A stretch of 64,000 nucleotides of DNA, taken from positions 124,001 to 188,000 of the forward strand of contig NZ_CP037940.1 in assembly GCF_004358325.1 (NCBI RefSeq), given 5' to 3'. Source of the DNA: Periweissella cryptocerci (lineage in GTDB: Bacteria > Bacillota > Bacilli > Lactobacillales > Lactobacillaceae). Shown one piece after another: positions 16,612 to 25,057 of the stretch; the stretch's first letter is position 1; every line of letters begins with the position of its first letter. Below the pieces are notes generated by a model. That model made no database searches, was not told the DNA's origin, and was given only the letters and a program-made list of their open reading frames with translations. Made by a program: the position numbers and the translations under genes.

Positions 16612-18192
16612 TTAATCAACAAACTGTTGCCAAAAATGTTTTTGGTAGTGGCGATAAACGATAAACGCGCCAACTAGGATTGCTGCAAATATTGCCACAT
16701 TAATGGGTAAATTAATCACCTTGAGCGCGACAGGAATTGCATATAGTGTAATTAATATCCCGCCCCCGAAGACTTCAGCCATGAGTATGAGCATGGTTTT
16801 AGTTGAACCGCCGCGTGAAAATAGTTGGGAAACGTTAGTCCAAGTCAAATTGCGCAGCCGGTAATCACGGGCAAAGTAATACGAACTACCAAGCAACGCC
16901 CCAACAATTGCGCCAACGATGAGCATCCCAATTAAGAAGATTGGTAGCTTTAAAAAGATGGCGGTCGCTGTTAACACAATGGCAGTGACCACTATTTGGA
17001 TTGCAAAACTAAAATTGAATTTCAGTTTTAAATACTTGGATTGGCTAATCGGCAATGCCAAGAAATACGCGTAATTATCCCGGTCGAGCGAAATAATATT
17101 AGCTGCCAGACTCCCCTGGTTAGCGGACATTAGACTAAACACAATCCCAACCACGAAACAGACTCCAAAGTATGTGTAACTTAGCTGATGAAAGTTTAAC
17201 GCCGAAGTTGTCGTTATGCTGATTACCATAATCATTGGTAGCAAAATGGTCTGCGAAATAACTTGCATGAGTAACGACGGGTTCTTGATGAGGCTGAAAT
17301 TATAGCGCACCAATTGCTTGGTCAAACTATCACCTTGGTGGCCCGCACGTGGTAACTTAGTTTTAGCGCTTGTCATGGGTTTAGTTTCAGTGTCATAAAG
17401 CTTGGGGATAATTGATTTAATTATTATCCAACCCGCACCCCCAAGAAAAACAAGCATGACCAGTAGTGTCAACAAACTCTTAAGCATTAATGGATGCACT
17501 AAGACCCATTGTAACGGAATAAAAGGACCAATGACGGCCGGATCATCACCTTCACCGCTCGTTGTGCGATTTATCAGGACAATTCCACCAACCACTAAAA
17601 TCATTGGTGCGGCTAATAAAATGGTTGTTAAGCTTTTTTTGAAGCGTTGGAACACCTTTGTTTGAGTCAAACCAAAAACTAAAAGCGTACTGAATACGAG
17701 TAAATCAGCCATAAATAGCATAAAAATCACTAGCGCCAGTGGTATACCGAGTATCACGGTATAATTAGCCCGCATGGCTGTCAGGATAAATAAGGGCAGC
17801 GATGGTAGTAAATACGCCATCATGGCACTAACCACCACGGCTAATTTGGCCGTAAAAATCGTCCTTTGTGATATTGGTAGTGGTAGATACGCTTCCAAAT
17901 CGTGCGCTTCGAAAAAAACATTTTGCACCGCCGAAATACTCTGTGAGAATCCTAGTAAGGTATACAACGCTAAGTAAAACGTAAACAAGCCCGGATGTTG
18001 GCTGAAATTAATCGGTAGCATCATGAAAACGTATGCTATCAATAATGCTACACTGGTGAACATCATTTGGCTTAGTAAGTATTTTATTAGCTTACGCCCG
18101 TATTTGCCTTTTTCACGGGCCTTTGTGGTGAGTTGTGGATTTGCGTATATCAAATTAATTTTGAATAAATTACTGAACTGCCTTCTATTCAT
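16612..18192 (-). CDS. ABC-2 type exporter permease
   Basis: This 526-residue membrane protein has about 12 helices in two halves. Each half carries the similar motif LPLPISQRTIFTAKL (residues about 105) and ALPISQSKYLKLKF (about 400), as in large bacterial ABC-2 permeases of the EcsB/YthQ kind. The ATG at 18192 overlaps the end of the ATPase gene by eight bases, so translation is coupled. With the adjacent ATPase it forms an exporter of unknown substrate. The stop codon sits at the boundary of a repeat fragment. Confidence 0.8.
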   Translation of the reverse strand: MNRRQFSNLFKINLIYANPQLTTKAREKGKYGRKLIKYLLSQMMFTSVALLIAYVFMMLPINFSQHPGLFTFYLALYTLLGFSQSISAVQNVFFEAHDLEAYLPLPISQRTIFTAKLAVVVSAMMAYLLPSLPLFILTAMRANYTVILGIPLALVIFMLFMADLLVFSTLLVFGLTQTKVFQRFKKSLTTILLAAPMILVVGGIVLINRTTSGEGDDPAVIGPFIPLQWVLVHPLMLKSLLTLLVMLVFLGGAGWIIIKSIIPKLYDTETKPMTSAKTKLPRAGHQGDSLTKQLVRYNFSLIKNPSLLMQVISQTILLPMIMVISITTTSALNFHQLSYTYFGVCFVVGIVFSLMSANQGSLAANIISLDRDNYAYFLALPISQSKYLKLKFNFSFAIQIVVTAIVLTATAIFLKLPIFLIGMLIVGAIVGALLGSSYYFARDYRLRNLTWTNVSQLFSRGGSTKTMLILMAEVFGGGILITLYAIPVALKVINLPINVAIFAAILVGAFIVYRHYQKHFWQQFVD

Positions 18193-18949
18193 GCGTAAGC
18201 GCCTCGCTCGCCATCGTCGCCGCATCATTGCCATGACGCCCCGCCATTTGGAGGTAGATGGTTTCAAGTGATTCCGTCGGTTGTGTGGCCAATAAGTCAG
18301 TCATCGTACCGTTGTAGATTAACTCGCCCTTTTTCAAAATTGCAATTTCATCACAGATTTCTTGGGCCGTATCTAAAACGTGGGTTGAAAAAATGACTGT
18401 CTTGCCCTTGGCCGCATGTGCTTTCATCAACGCCTTCAAATCAAAGGCGGCTTGGGGATCCAATCCCTGAATTGGTTCATCTAAAATCCAAATATCAGGG
18501 TCAGAAAGCAGTGCCCCAATAATCATCGTTTTTTCGCGCATCCCGTGGGAAAATTCCGCAATCGTTTCATTTTCTTTGCCGTTTAAATCAAATAAGGTCA
18601 CCAATTCATCCAGTCGTTTAGCTTGATAATCAGGTGCTAGTTCATAAGCAGCGCCAATTAATTGCCAGTATTCGTTAGGCGTCAATTGGAGAAATATGTC
18701 TGGTGAGTCTGCCACGTAGCCAATGCGCCGTTTAATCGCTAACCGTTCAGTTGCTAAATCAACGCCGTCAAACTCGATTGAGCCGTGAGTTGGTTGGATA
18801 ATGCTAACTAAGCTTTTAATCACTGTCGATTTACCAGCACCATTGTGTCCCAGCAGGCCAAAAATTTGACCACTCTTTATTGATAAATTTAAATCTTTGA
18901 GCGCGGCTTGTTGTCCATACATTTTATTGACATGCTTTAATTCAATCAT
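18185..18949 (-). CDS. ABC transporter ATP-binding protein
   Basis: This 254-residue nucleotide-binding domain has Walker A GHNGAGKST (residues about 35), a Q-loop region, signature EFSHGMREK (a degenerate LSGGQ, as in EcsA-like proteins), Walker B IWILDEPIQGLDP and the switch His in STHVLD. It drives the permease encoded next. The substrate is unknown. A 49-base gap separates it from an upstream small membrane-protein gene. Confidence 0.88.
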   Translation of the reverse strand: MIELKHVNKMYGQQAALKDLNLSIKSGQIFGLLGHNGAGKSTVIKSLVSIIQPTHGSIEFDGVDLATERLAIKRRIGYVADSPDIFLQLTPNEYWQLIGAAYELAPDYQAKRLDELVTLFDLNGKENETIAEFSHGMREKTMIIGALLSDPDIWILDEPIQGLDPQAAFDLKALMKAHAAKGKTVIFSTHVLDTAQEICDEIAILKKGELIYNGTMTDLLATQPTESLETIYLQMAGRHGNDAATMASEALTHE

Positions 18950-18998
18950 TGCTCACTTCACTTTCTGTGCTGCAAAATATTCGCTGAATTCATTTTAA

Positions 18999-19421
18999 CT
19001 AATCAAAAGATCCCAGTAAGCCAAGAACCAAGCCAATGATAAGGACTACAGCGTATAGGCCAAAAACACCCAGTGCGATGAAAAATTGCACCTTACCGGC
19101 CGTGTCCCATGAGCGTTGGGCACGCAGATATTCGTCAACTGACCGCCAGTCACCGTTCTGATATGCCCACCGATTACCGTTGATACCACCGACAATCGCC
19201 ATCACCAAGTTAACAACCGGAATGAGCCCGAGCAGCATGATATAGGCGTTGTTGCCGACACCCCAAATCCAACCGAAACTAAAAGCGCCCCAATTCCATT
19301 TGTGCAAACGGCTGATATCGTCGGCAAAATCAGTTTTCTGCTCCCGATATTGTTTTAGTTTTTCAAACGAATCTGGTTCTGGTGCATTATTAAATTCTGG
19401 TGGCGTCATTTGATTTTCCAT
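18999..19421 (-). CDS. DUF2628-like small membrane protein
   Basis: This 140-residue protein has a charged N-terminal half and two to three helices. The segment KWNWGAFSFGWIWGVGNNAY near residue 42 resembles the aromatic entry of DUF2628-type proteins, and NGNRWAYQNGDWRS near 80 recurs in lactobacillar relatives. No function is known. A smaller protein with the same flavour is encoded at 43082. It may be transcribed with the ABC exporter downstream (49 bases). Confidence 0.6.
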   Translation of the reverse strand: MENQMTPPEFNNAPEPDSFEKLKQYREQKTDFADDISRLHKWNWGAFSFGWIWGVGNNAYIMLLGLIPVVNLVMAIVGGINGNRWAYQNGDWRSVDEYLRAQRSWDTAGKVQFFIALGVFGLYAVVLIIGLVLGLLGSFD

Positions 19422-19554
19422 CTGTAAAAAGCTCCTATCATGTTGTAAATTCCATTAATGTCTATTTATTTCCATATACTATGCTAGTATGTCCAATTCA
19501 GCAAGGTATTCCCACCGATTGTTTATAAAAGTATAAACGCCACGATTTCATCTT

Positions 19555-19829
19555 GACTAAAATTTTTTTAGCGTGGAATTTGGATATGTGTCTCAGGTTG
19601 ATTCCCACTACGAGGCTGGAACCAGTCTGGACACCGTGATGGAAGACAAGCATTTGAAGCCACAGTGCGGTCTTCAAATGTTTGCGAAGCTTGGTTCGCT
19701 AACGCGGTAACCATCTTCACAAATCCATAATCCTTGTCACTACAAGTTTAGCGGTAATCAATAATTCCACGCAGTGGCATCATACATCTCATCACATTTT
19801 ATAAATTCCACGTCAGACGAAATAGAGCC
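19555..19829 (+). repeat. Structured repeat family B (MITE-like), copy 1
   Basis: It begins GACTAAAATTTTTTTAGCGTGG and ends CCACGTCAGACGAAATAGAGCC, so the ends belong to the family A type. It is flanked by TTCATCTT (19547-19554) and TTCATGTT (19830-19837), an 8-bp target duplication with one change. The interior of about 130 bases is virtually identical to the copy at 60959. One hairpin, arms CATTTGAAG and CTTCAAATG, encloses CCACAGTGCGG, the reverse complement of the family A constant loop. Confidence 0.85.
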
Positions 19830-19956
19830 TTCATGTTTTGCTGATTAAAAAAAGGCAAAGGACAATATGTCCCAAGCCCCATCCTTTTGAGTTATCAACT
19901 ATACCAATATGTGTGGTAACAAATTCTTTACAGGCACACAGTCTGTAAATCAGCAG

Positions 19957-20241
19957 TCAATGAATAATTGTTGCGCTAATTACCATTAACAGCGTCAATA
20001 ACCACATATGTGTTAAACCAGTCAGCCATTGCTTGTCATCACCGCCGAATTTACTAATCCCCCGGGTTTGATTAATAATGAAGCCCATAATTAGTAAAAG
20101 CGCAATGTAAACAAATTGACCAAAACCTAGATAAAACAGCAACTTAATCGCGTGAACCCCAATGATCGTTGCTATAAATGAACTAATAATTCCAAACTCT
20201 AATAAAATTGGCATGATTGAAAGCCCAATTTTAAACCGCAT
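19957..20241 (-). CDS. Small membrane protein, unknown
   Basis: This 94-residue protein has three hydrophobic helices separated by the polar loop NQTRGISKFGGDDKQWLTG. I do not recognise a family. It is the last of three short membrane-protein genes that are packed one to 15 bases apart, which supports all three as real genes. The ATG has GGGATGG about eight bases upstream. Confidence 0.5.
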   Translation of the reverse strand: MRFKIGLSIMPILLEFGIISSFIATIIGVHAIKLLFYLGFGQFVYIALLLIMGFIINQTRGISKFGGDDKQWLTGLTHMWLLTLLMVISATIIH

Positions 20242-20256
20242 TTACTCACACCATCC

Positions 20257-20352
20257 CTAACAACGCACCTTAATTGCGGCGCGAATTGCTGCAGCAACTA
20301 AAATAGAAAAGACGCCCAAAATCCCCAAAATAACAATAATAATTGCCTTCAT
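20257..20352 (-). CDS. 31-residue single-helix membrane peptide
   Basis: Too short for most gene finders. The ATG at 20352 lies one base after the stop of the preceding gene (TAATATG), so it is likely translated by coupling. The product begins MKAIIIVILGILGVFSILVA and ends with a basic AAIRAAIKVRC. It looks like a single membrane helix with a positive tail. The next gene follows after 15 bases. Its role is unknown. Confidence 0.45.
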   Translation of the reverse strand: MKAIIIVILGILGVFSILVAAAIRAAIKVRC

Positions 20353-20353
20353 A

Positions 20354-20650
20354 TTAATAGCCACGCTTTGTTGTCAGTTGTTGCACTCTTTTTTGCAAGA
20401 TAACCTTTACTAGTCGGATAACGTGAACTAATGTGTAAAAGGCAATCAACCCACTAAAGAACATGAGCAACCAATGATCAGTTTGCGCAAACAACACAAA
20501 CATTGTCGTAAATGTTAAGCTAATTAGCGCTAAAGGCGTTAGCAACAGTAATCGGATTAATTTTGATTTCTTCTCATTTTTGACATACCCCAGTACGTCG
20601 TCGAAAAGAAAATCAGATGCTATTTCAAATAAATCATAAACATCAAGCAT
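20354..20650 (-). CDS. Small membrane protein, unknown
   Basis: This 98-residue protein has an amphipathic N-terminus (MLDVYDLFEIASDFLFDD), a lysine-rich turn and two hydrophobic helices, ending in KRVQQLTTKRGY. I chose the ATG at 20650, preceded by GAGGCG; another ATG five codons upstream is less well supported. It is the first gene of a three-gene set of small membrane proteins. I recognise no family. Confidence 0.5.
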   Translation of the reverse strand: MLDVYDLFEIASDFLFDDVLGYVKNEKKSKLIRLLLLTPLALISLTFTTMFVLFAQTDHWLLMFFSGLIAFYTLVHVIRLVKVILQKRVQQLTTKRGY

Positions 20651-20665
20651 AGTTACGCCTCGCAT

Positions 20666-21043
20666 TGTTAAATTTATTAATTTAGCGGTTGCAGTAATGT
20701 ACTGTTACTGCAACAAAAGCCATTCGTCGCTCCCCCGCTAGAATATAGTTAATCATAAACTGATTTTGCACTAGTGGCACAAATTTTCTTAAGAGGCCAT
20801 TTTGGGGTCCTAAAGCGATATTTTGACTCCCCTGAAGCACCCATAATTCATCTTAAGAACGATTTACTATGCTTTAAGAAAAAGCCAACTATTTTGTTAG
20901 CCAATGTTGTATCCTATATATGGTTGGAAAGATATCCTAAAACAAAATACCCGCGCGCAGATATACGGATATTTTGGGATTTATGAAAATATGCGGGTCT
21001 GGGCACCCGATTTTGAAAAAATGAAATACGAGGAAACAAATTT
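20666..21043. other. Intergenic region before the two-component system
   Basis: This 378-base gap between divergent genes should hold promoters for both. It has an imperfect hairpin (GGGGTC...GACTCCCC, about 20805-20835) and recurring GATAT(T/C)-type motifs that could be LytTR sites. No convincing signal-peptide gene was found. Confidence 0.4.
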
Positions 21044-22357
21044 ATGGCAACTACCACTTCCTTACAATCATTAGTTGAAGAAATAATTAGTGTTTGGAGT
21101 TTTATTATTCTTACATACTGGTTTTTACCAGAGCTAACCAAAATTAAAACGTTGACGAAATTCAATATTGCGATGGCCATTTTCCTGCCCTTGGCGGAAG
21201 GAAACTACTTGTGGGCGGATTTATTTTACGTTAGTGTCGTTGCATTAATTATTTGGCGGCGGTCTGCTAGTTATCAAAAATTAATCATTAATTTTAGTAT
21301 CATTTGGATGATTTGGGAATTGACCCCGATTTATGGGGATTGGCTAACAGCACACGTGTTCTTTCCCGCGCAAGCTAAGCAACAATATCTAAGCTGGCTG
21401 GCATTATTGACGGATGATTTATTGACGCTCATGTTCTTTGTCGTTGCTGCCGTCCTAATCCGGAAAGTTTTGTCGAAGCCACTTAACAGTTTTGATAATT
21501 TCTCAGATAAATATAAAGCGTCGATGCTCAAACTTTTTGCTTTCATGTCGGTGGTCTTCTTTTTAATTGCTAATATCTACCTGAAAATCACAAGCGATCA
21601 GTATACCAATATCGTGATGTTGGCGTTGACGGCCTTTACGGTAATTAGTATCTGGATGTATCATTTTTTCTTCCGCGCGTATGAAGATTCCTTACAGCAG
21701 CAAATTGAAAAATCAAATTATCAATTTTTACAAGAATATAATCAGCTACTTGTAGAAGCGAACAATCACGCCCGGGCGTTTAAACACGATACTAATAATT
21801 TGTTATCGGGCATCGAAGCGTACATTGATGAGAATGATATGGACGGATTACGGGTTTATATTAACCAAATCCTCAAATTAAACAATCAGCGCCTAGAACC
21901 CGACCACGTTGCCACGATGCTCAAAAACATTCAAAGTCTGGCTTTACGGCACACGTTAATCACGAAGTTACGCAAAGCACAGGATTTAGGTACCCAAATA
22001 CACTTAGTTGCTGATCCAGACTTTATTTTAACGTTAACCGATGTTGATATGGTGCGTGTTGTTAGCATTTTGTTGGATAATGCGATTGAGGCCGTCGCTG
22101 ACCATCCGGAAGAAAGCCACATTAATATTACCCTAACCTCTAATGAACATGAAAACCAATTGGTAATCAAGAATTCAATTTTTGAACACGTTGACATTGA
22201 ACATGTTTACGAATCTGGTCATACAACGAAGGAAAACCATACGGGACTCGGTCTCCATACGGTACAGGCCATTGTCCACAAGCACCCCAACGTATTCTTT
22301 GGTGTTGAAGCAACTGATTCTTATTTTCAAGTTACCCTTACCAGTCGAAAGGATTAA
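21044..22357 (+). CDS. AgrC/HPK10-type sensor histidine kinase
   Basis: This 437-residue protein has about six N-terminal membrane helices (residues 10-215), the usual sensor of peptide pheromones in this family. A cytoplasmic GHKL kinase follows. The phosphoacceptor is the His in FKHDTNNLLSGIEAYID near 248; the N box is LLDNAIEAV near 346 and the G box NHTGLGLHTVQAI near 403. The ATG has GAGGAAAC upstream. It forms an operon with the LytTR regulator three bases downstream. In Lactobacillaceae such pairs control bacteriocins, adhesion or biofilm genes. No agrB/agrD or pheromone precursor is visible, so the signal is unknown. Confidence 0.9.
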   Translation: MATTTSLQSLVEEIISVWSFIILTYWFLPELTKIKTLTKFNIAMAIFLPLAEGNYLWADLFYVSVVALIIWRRSASYQKLIINFSIIWMIWELTPIYGDWLTAHVFFPAQAKQQYLSWLALLTDDLLTLMFFVVAAVLIRKVLSKPLNSFDNFSDKYKASMLKLFAFMSVVFFLIANIYLKITSDQYTNIVMLALTAFTVISIWMYHFFFRAYEDSLQQQIEKSNYQFLQEYNQLLVEANNHARAFKHDTNNLLSGIEAYIDENDMDGLRVYINQILKLNNQRLEPDHVATMLKNIQSLALRHTLITKLRKAQDLGTQIHLVADPDFILTLTDVDMVRVVSILLDNAIEAVADHPEESHINITLTSNEHENQLVIKNSIFEHVDIEHVYESGHTTKENHTGLGLHTVQAIVHKHPNVFFGVEATDSYFQVTLTSRKD

Positions 22358-22360
22358 GCG

Positions 22361-23107
22361 ATGTTAAAAATATTTCTTGCTGAAGACACGCCAGAGTTGG
22401 CCCGCGTATACGCAAAACATATCCAAAACCAAATTTTTATCAACGATTACCAAGCAGAATTGGTCATGAGTACACCAGCCTCACAGCCAGTTATTGATTA
22501 CTTGCACATGACTAAAGTTACCGGTGGGTTGTATTTTCTTGATATTGAGTTGGCGGATCCATTGATGAACGGTATCGACTTAGCCATTAAAATTCGCGAA
22601 ATTGATTTAGATGCGGATATTATTTTTATCACGTCACATGATGAACTAGCGATGACGGCCATCAACGCCAAAATTGCAATGTTAGATTACATTATCAAAA
22701 CGGGCGGTCTCGAAGTTACGAAACAACGCATTTCTGAAGATATTGAGCTCGCAATAAAGCACCAAGTGATGCGCAAGCAAATATCCGGCACTAGTTTTGT
22801 TTATACGATTGGCAGTAAGCAATTTAGTACCCAACAATCAGATGTATACTACCTTGAATCAGCCCCAGGCGACCACAAATTAGTGCTGCACCGCACCAAT
22901 AAAGTTACCGAATTAAATGGTAACTTAAAAGAGTTTGAGCTCGAATATCCATTCATGATTCGCATTTTCCGTAGCATCCTAATTAATCGCAATAATATTG
23001 ATTTTTTCGATGCTAAACAGCGAACAATCACGATGAAAAACGGCGCCGAGCTTCCAGTTTCGCTGCACTATGTTAAAGCGATTAAGAAAGTCATGGACGA
23101 AAAATAA
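22361..23107 (+). CDS. AgrA/PlnC-type LytTR response regulator
   Basis: This 248-residue protein has a receiver domain (acidic pocket EDT near residues 8-10, phospho-Asp in YFLDIEL near 61, conserved Thr/Ser in FITSHDE and Lys near 103) and a C-terminal LytTR DNA-binding domain (IGSKQFSTQQSDVYYLES... and FMIRIFRSILINRNNI). It is translated from an ATG just after the kinase stop. Its operon terminator has been split by an ISL3-type insertion. The icaADBC-like operon 2 kb away is a conceivable target, but no LytTR repeats were confirmed there. Confidence 0.9.
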   Translation: MLKIFLAEDTPELARVYAKHIQNQIFINDYQAELVMSTPASQPVIDYLHMTKVTGGLYFLDIELADPLMNGIDLAIKIREIDLDADIIFITSHDELAMTAINAKIAMLDYIIKTGGLEVTKQRISEDIELAIKHQVMRKQISGTSFVYTIGSKQFSTQQSDVYYLESAPGDHKLVLHRTNKVTELNGNLKEFELEYPFMIRIFRSILINRNNIDFFDAKQRTITMKNGAELPVSLHYVKAIKKVMDEK

Positions 23108-23134
23108 ATCCACGTCAAAAACACCAAATTTTTC

Positions 23135-24737
23135 GGCTCTATACTTTTTACTGTTGGTGGAGAAATCCGTCAGCAGTTTTTTATGTTCTTCGCGAGGGTG
23201 GAGCAAAGCGACAGATGAGCCTAGAATAGATAATTATGTACAAAACAAAAAGGACATATTAAATGTCCATCACCACGTTCCAACCGACAAAAATCAAAAA
23301 GTATGCGAGGTTATTTATTATGTCCCAAGACAATTGTATCTACGTGAGTTAAATTTTAATAAAAACATCCATTTACCGACAATGAAGCAGGAGAATGGAA
23401 CTATTTTGATTATCGTGGTCGCGGAGACAAGCGACATAAATGCTTAATTTATACCGCTAATTTAACCTATTCCGTTAGCCGATGCAGTGACTGTGGTTTT
23501 CGTGATTGCGTCGAGCACTGGGGGTGGACTTCAACCGAGATGCGACTCACTGGCACGAGCTTGTGGGATGTGCGCTTAGCGCTGCGTAAACAACGTTTTT
23601 CACTGTAAGAATTGTGGTAATAACATTACAGCAGCGTCATCCGACTTCGAAAAGAACTGCCAAATTTCACGAAACACGAAAGTAATCGTAAAACAGAATC
23701 TAAACGAAGATATGATGACAGAAAAAACTGTAGCTAAGCACCTTCATATCTCACCTAATTCTGTACAACGAATCGAATATGACGCAATATACGAAGGCGG
23801 ACAATACAAGTATCAATACAATTTTAAACAACAATTACCCGAAGCTATTTCCATGGATGAGTTCCGCTCAGCCAATGATCAGTTTAGCTTTATTTGGTGT
23901 GATGCCACTTCAATCAAGCAATTTGAAGTACTGCCCAATCGACTAACCAAAACAATCAAACAATATTTTCTTGGATTTCACTAGCTAATCGGAGCGTGTT
24001 AAGCACGTTGTCATGGATATGAAACGCTCAATACGCCAGTTTCATTAAGTTCTTATTCCGAACGCAAGAATCATTATCGACGGCTTCCATATCGCTCAGC
24101 GTATCGGGTAACGCCTTTGGATAGTGTTCGTAAGAACATTCAAAACGCATTGATGATAAACAAATAATCGAGCCCTATAAAATCATGAAGAGTCAATGGA
24201 AAAATCTTCACATGATGTATGAGGATCTCGAAAAAACGAAACCTTATTACATGCGTGGAATTAATGAATATCTAACACAAGAACAAGCGATTGGCATCGT
24301 CTTCGACGAATATCCTGAATTTGGTCAGGTTTGGACTGCATATCAGGAAATTATGAAAGCAATGCATAACAAAGATTTATCAGGTTTCGAAGACATCATC
24401 ACTCATTACACGATTATGGGAAACGATATGGACAGCGCAATTTCGACTTTCGCCAAAGATATAAGGAATTCAAACAGCATCACCTCGAACTATTCAAATG
24501 GACGCGTTGAAGGTATGAACCACAAAATCAAACAGCTTAAACGTAACTCGTGTGGTTACAAAAATATGGCTCACTTACTCTGGCGAATCCGTCAGATTTT
24601 TTAAGATGTCCCAATCTCCATTTATTTGGCTCATATGTCACTCCGTTCCATCCTCGCAAAATAAACAAAAAAGGAACCAGAATCCATTAAGATTCTAGTT
24701 CCAAAATAGTCCTACCAACAGAATTTGACACAGAGCC
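23135..24737 (+). mobile_element. ISL3-family insertion sequence, decayed
   Basis: The element starts GGCTCTATACTTTTTACTG and ends with its imperfect inverse (read inward GGCTCTGTGTCAAATTCTG, then TTGGT). It is flanked by an exact 8-bp target duplication AATTTTTC (23127-23134 and 24738-24745), the size typical of ISL3. The transposase is broken by frameshifts. The target lies in the loop of the two-component operon's terminator. Confidence 0.92.
23402..24604 (+). pseudogene. Broken ISL3-family transposase
   Basis: Three pieces in different frames align with an ISL3 transposase. Piece one (from about 23402 to a stop at 23606) contains YFDYRGRGDKRHKC and the first zinc pair SRCSDCG; a frame change then restores the second pair CKNCG. 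Piece two (23712-23984) carries EKTVAKHLHISPNSVQRI and a DDE-type FIWCDATSIKQF with the expected Asp. Piece three (24185-24604) contains the C-terminal SNGRVEGMNHKIKQLKRN with the conserved Glu. Frameshifts and stops make the element non-autonomous. Confidence 0.85.
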
Positions 24738-24778
24738 AATTTTTCCTGCTTAAGCCGGGAGAAATTTGGTGTTTTTTT

Positions 24779-24992
24779 GCCCTATTTTGGATGACGTGGG
24801 ATTGCGTAAAATTGACCACTGCGTGACGGTAAATTACTGCCACTCCGTTATTCGGAATAATGCTCAAGATAGCTAAAAACAGTTACTAACCATAGATCGC
24901 AATAGCATGAAAACTGAGAACCAATAGAACCGTAGTAATTCAATATTTGCAAAGTACAGAAACGACAATCCCACGCTAGAATAACTAGAACC
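24779..24992 (-). repeat. Repeat family A, internally deleted copy
   Basis: An inverted copy of about 214 bases with both ends (CCCTATTTTGGATGACGTGG and CCACGCTAGAATAACTAG) but without the hairpin core. The join lies between the AGTAAATTACT-like and GCCACTCCGTTA segments. It begins directly after the T-run of the two-component operon terminator. Confidence 0.75.
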
Positions 24993-25057
24993 GGAATTTT
25001 TAACCCCATTTCCATATGATACTGGTCAACATTGTATTCTGTACACGCCGCCCTACA

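Larger units (their letters stand above)
23117..24778 (+). terminator. Two-component operon terminator, split by an insertion
   Basis: The 5' arm AAAAACACCAAATTT (23117-23131) and 3' arm AAATTTGGTGTTTTT (24762-24776) are exact complements, followed by more T. They would form a 15-bp intrinsic terminator if the 1.6-kb ISL3-type element between them were absent. The element is inserted in the loop. Confidence 0.85.

Noticed and set aside
20904..21074. A 56-codon frame overlapping the start of the histidine kinase, considered as a pheromone precursor
   Set aside because: No ribosome site, no leader or double-glycine motif, and it runs 31 bases into the kinase gene out of frame.
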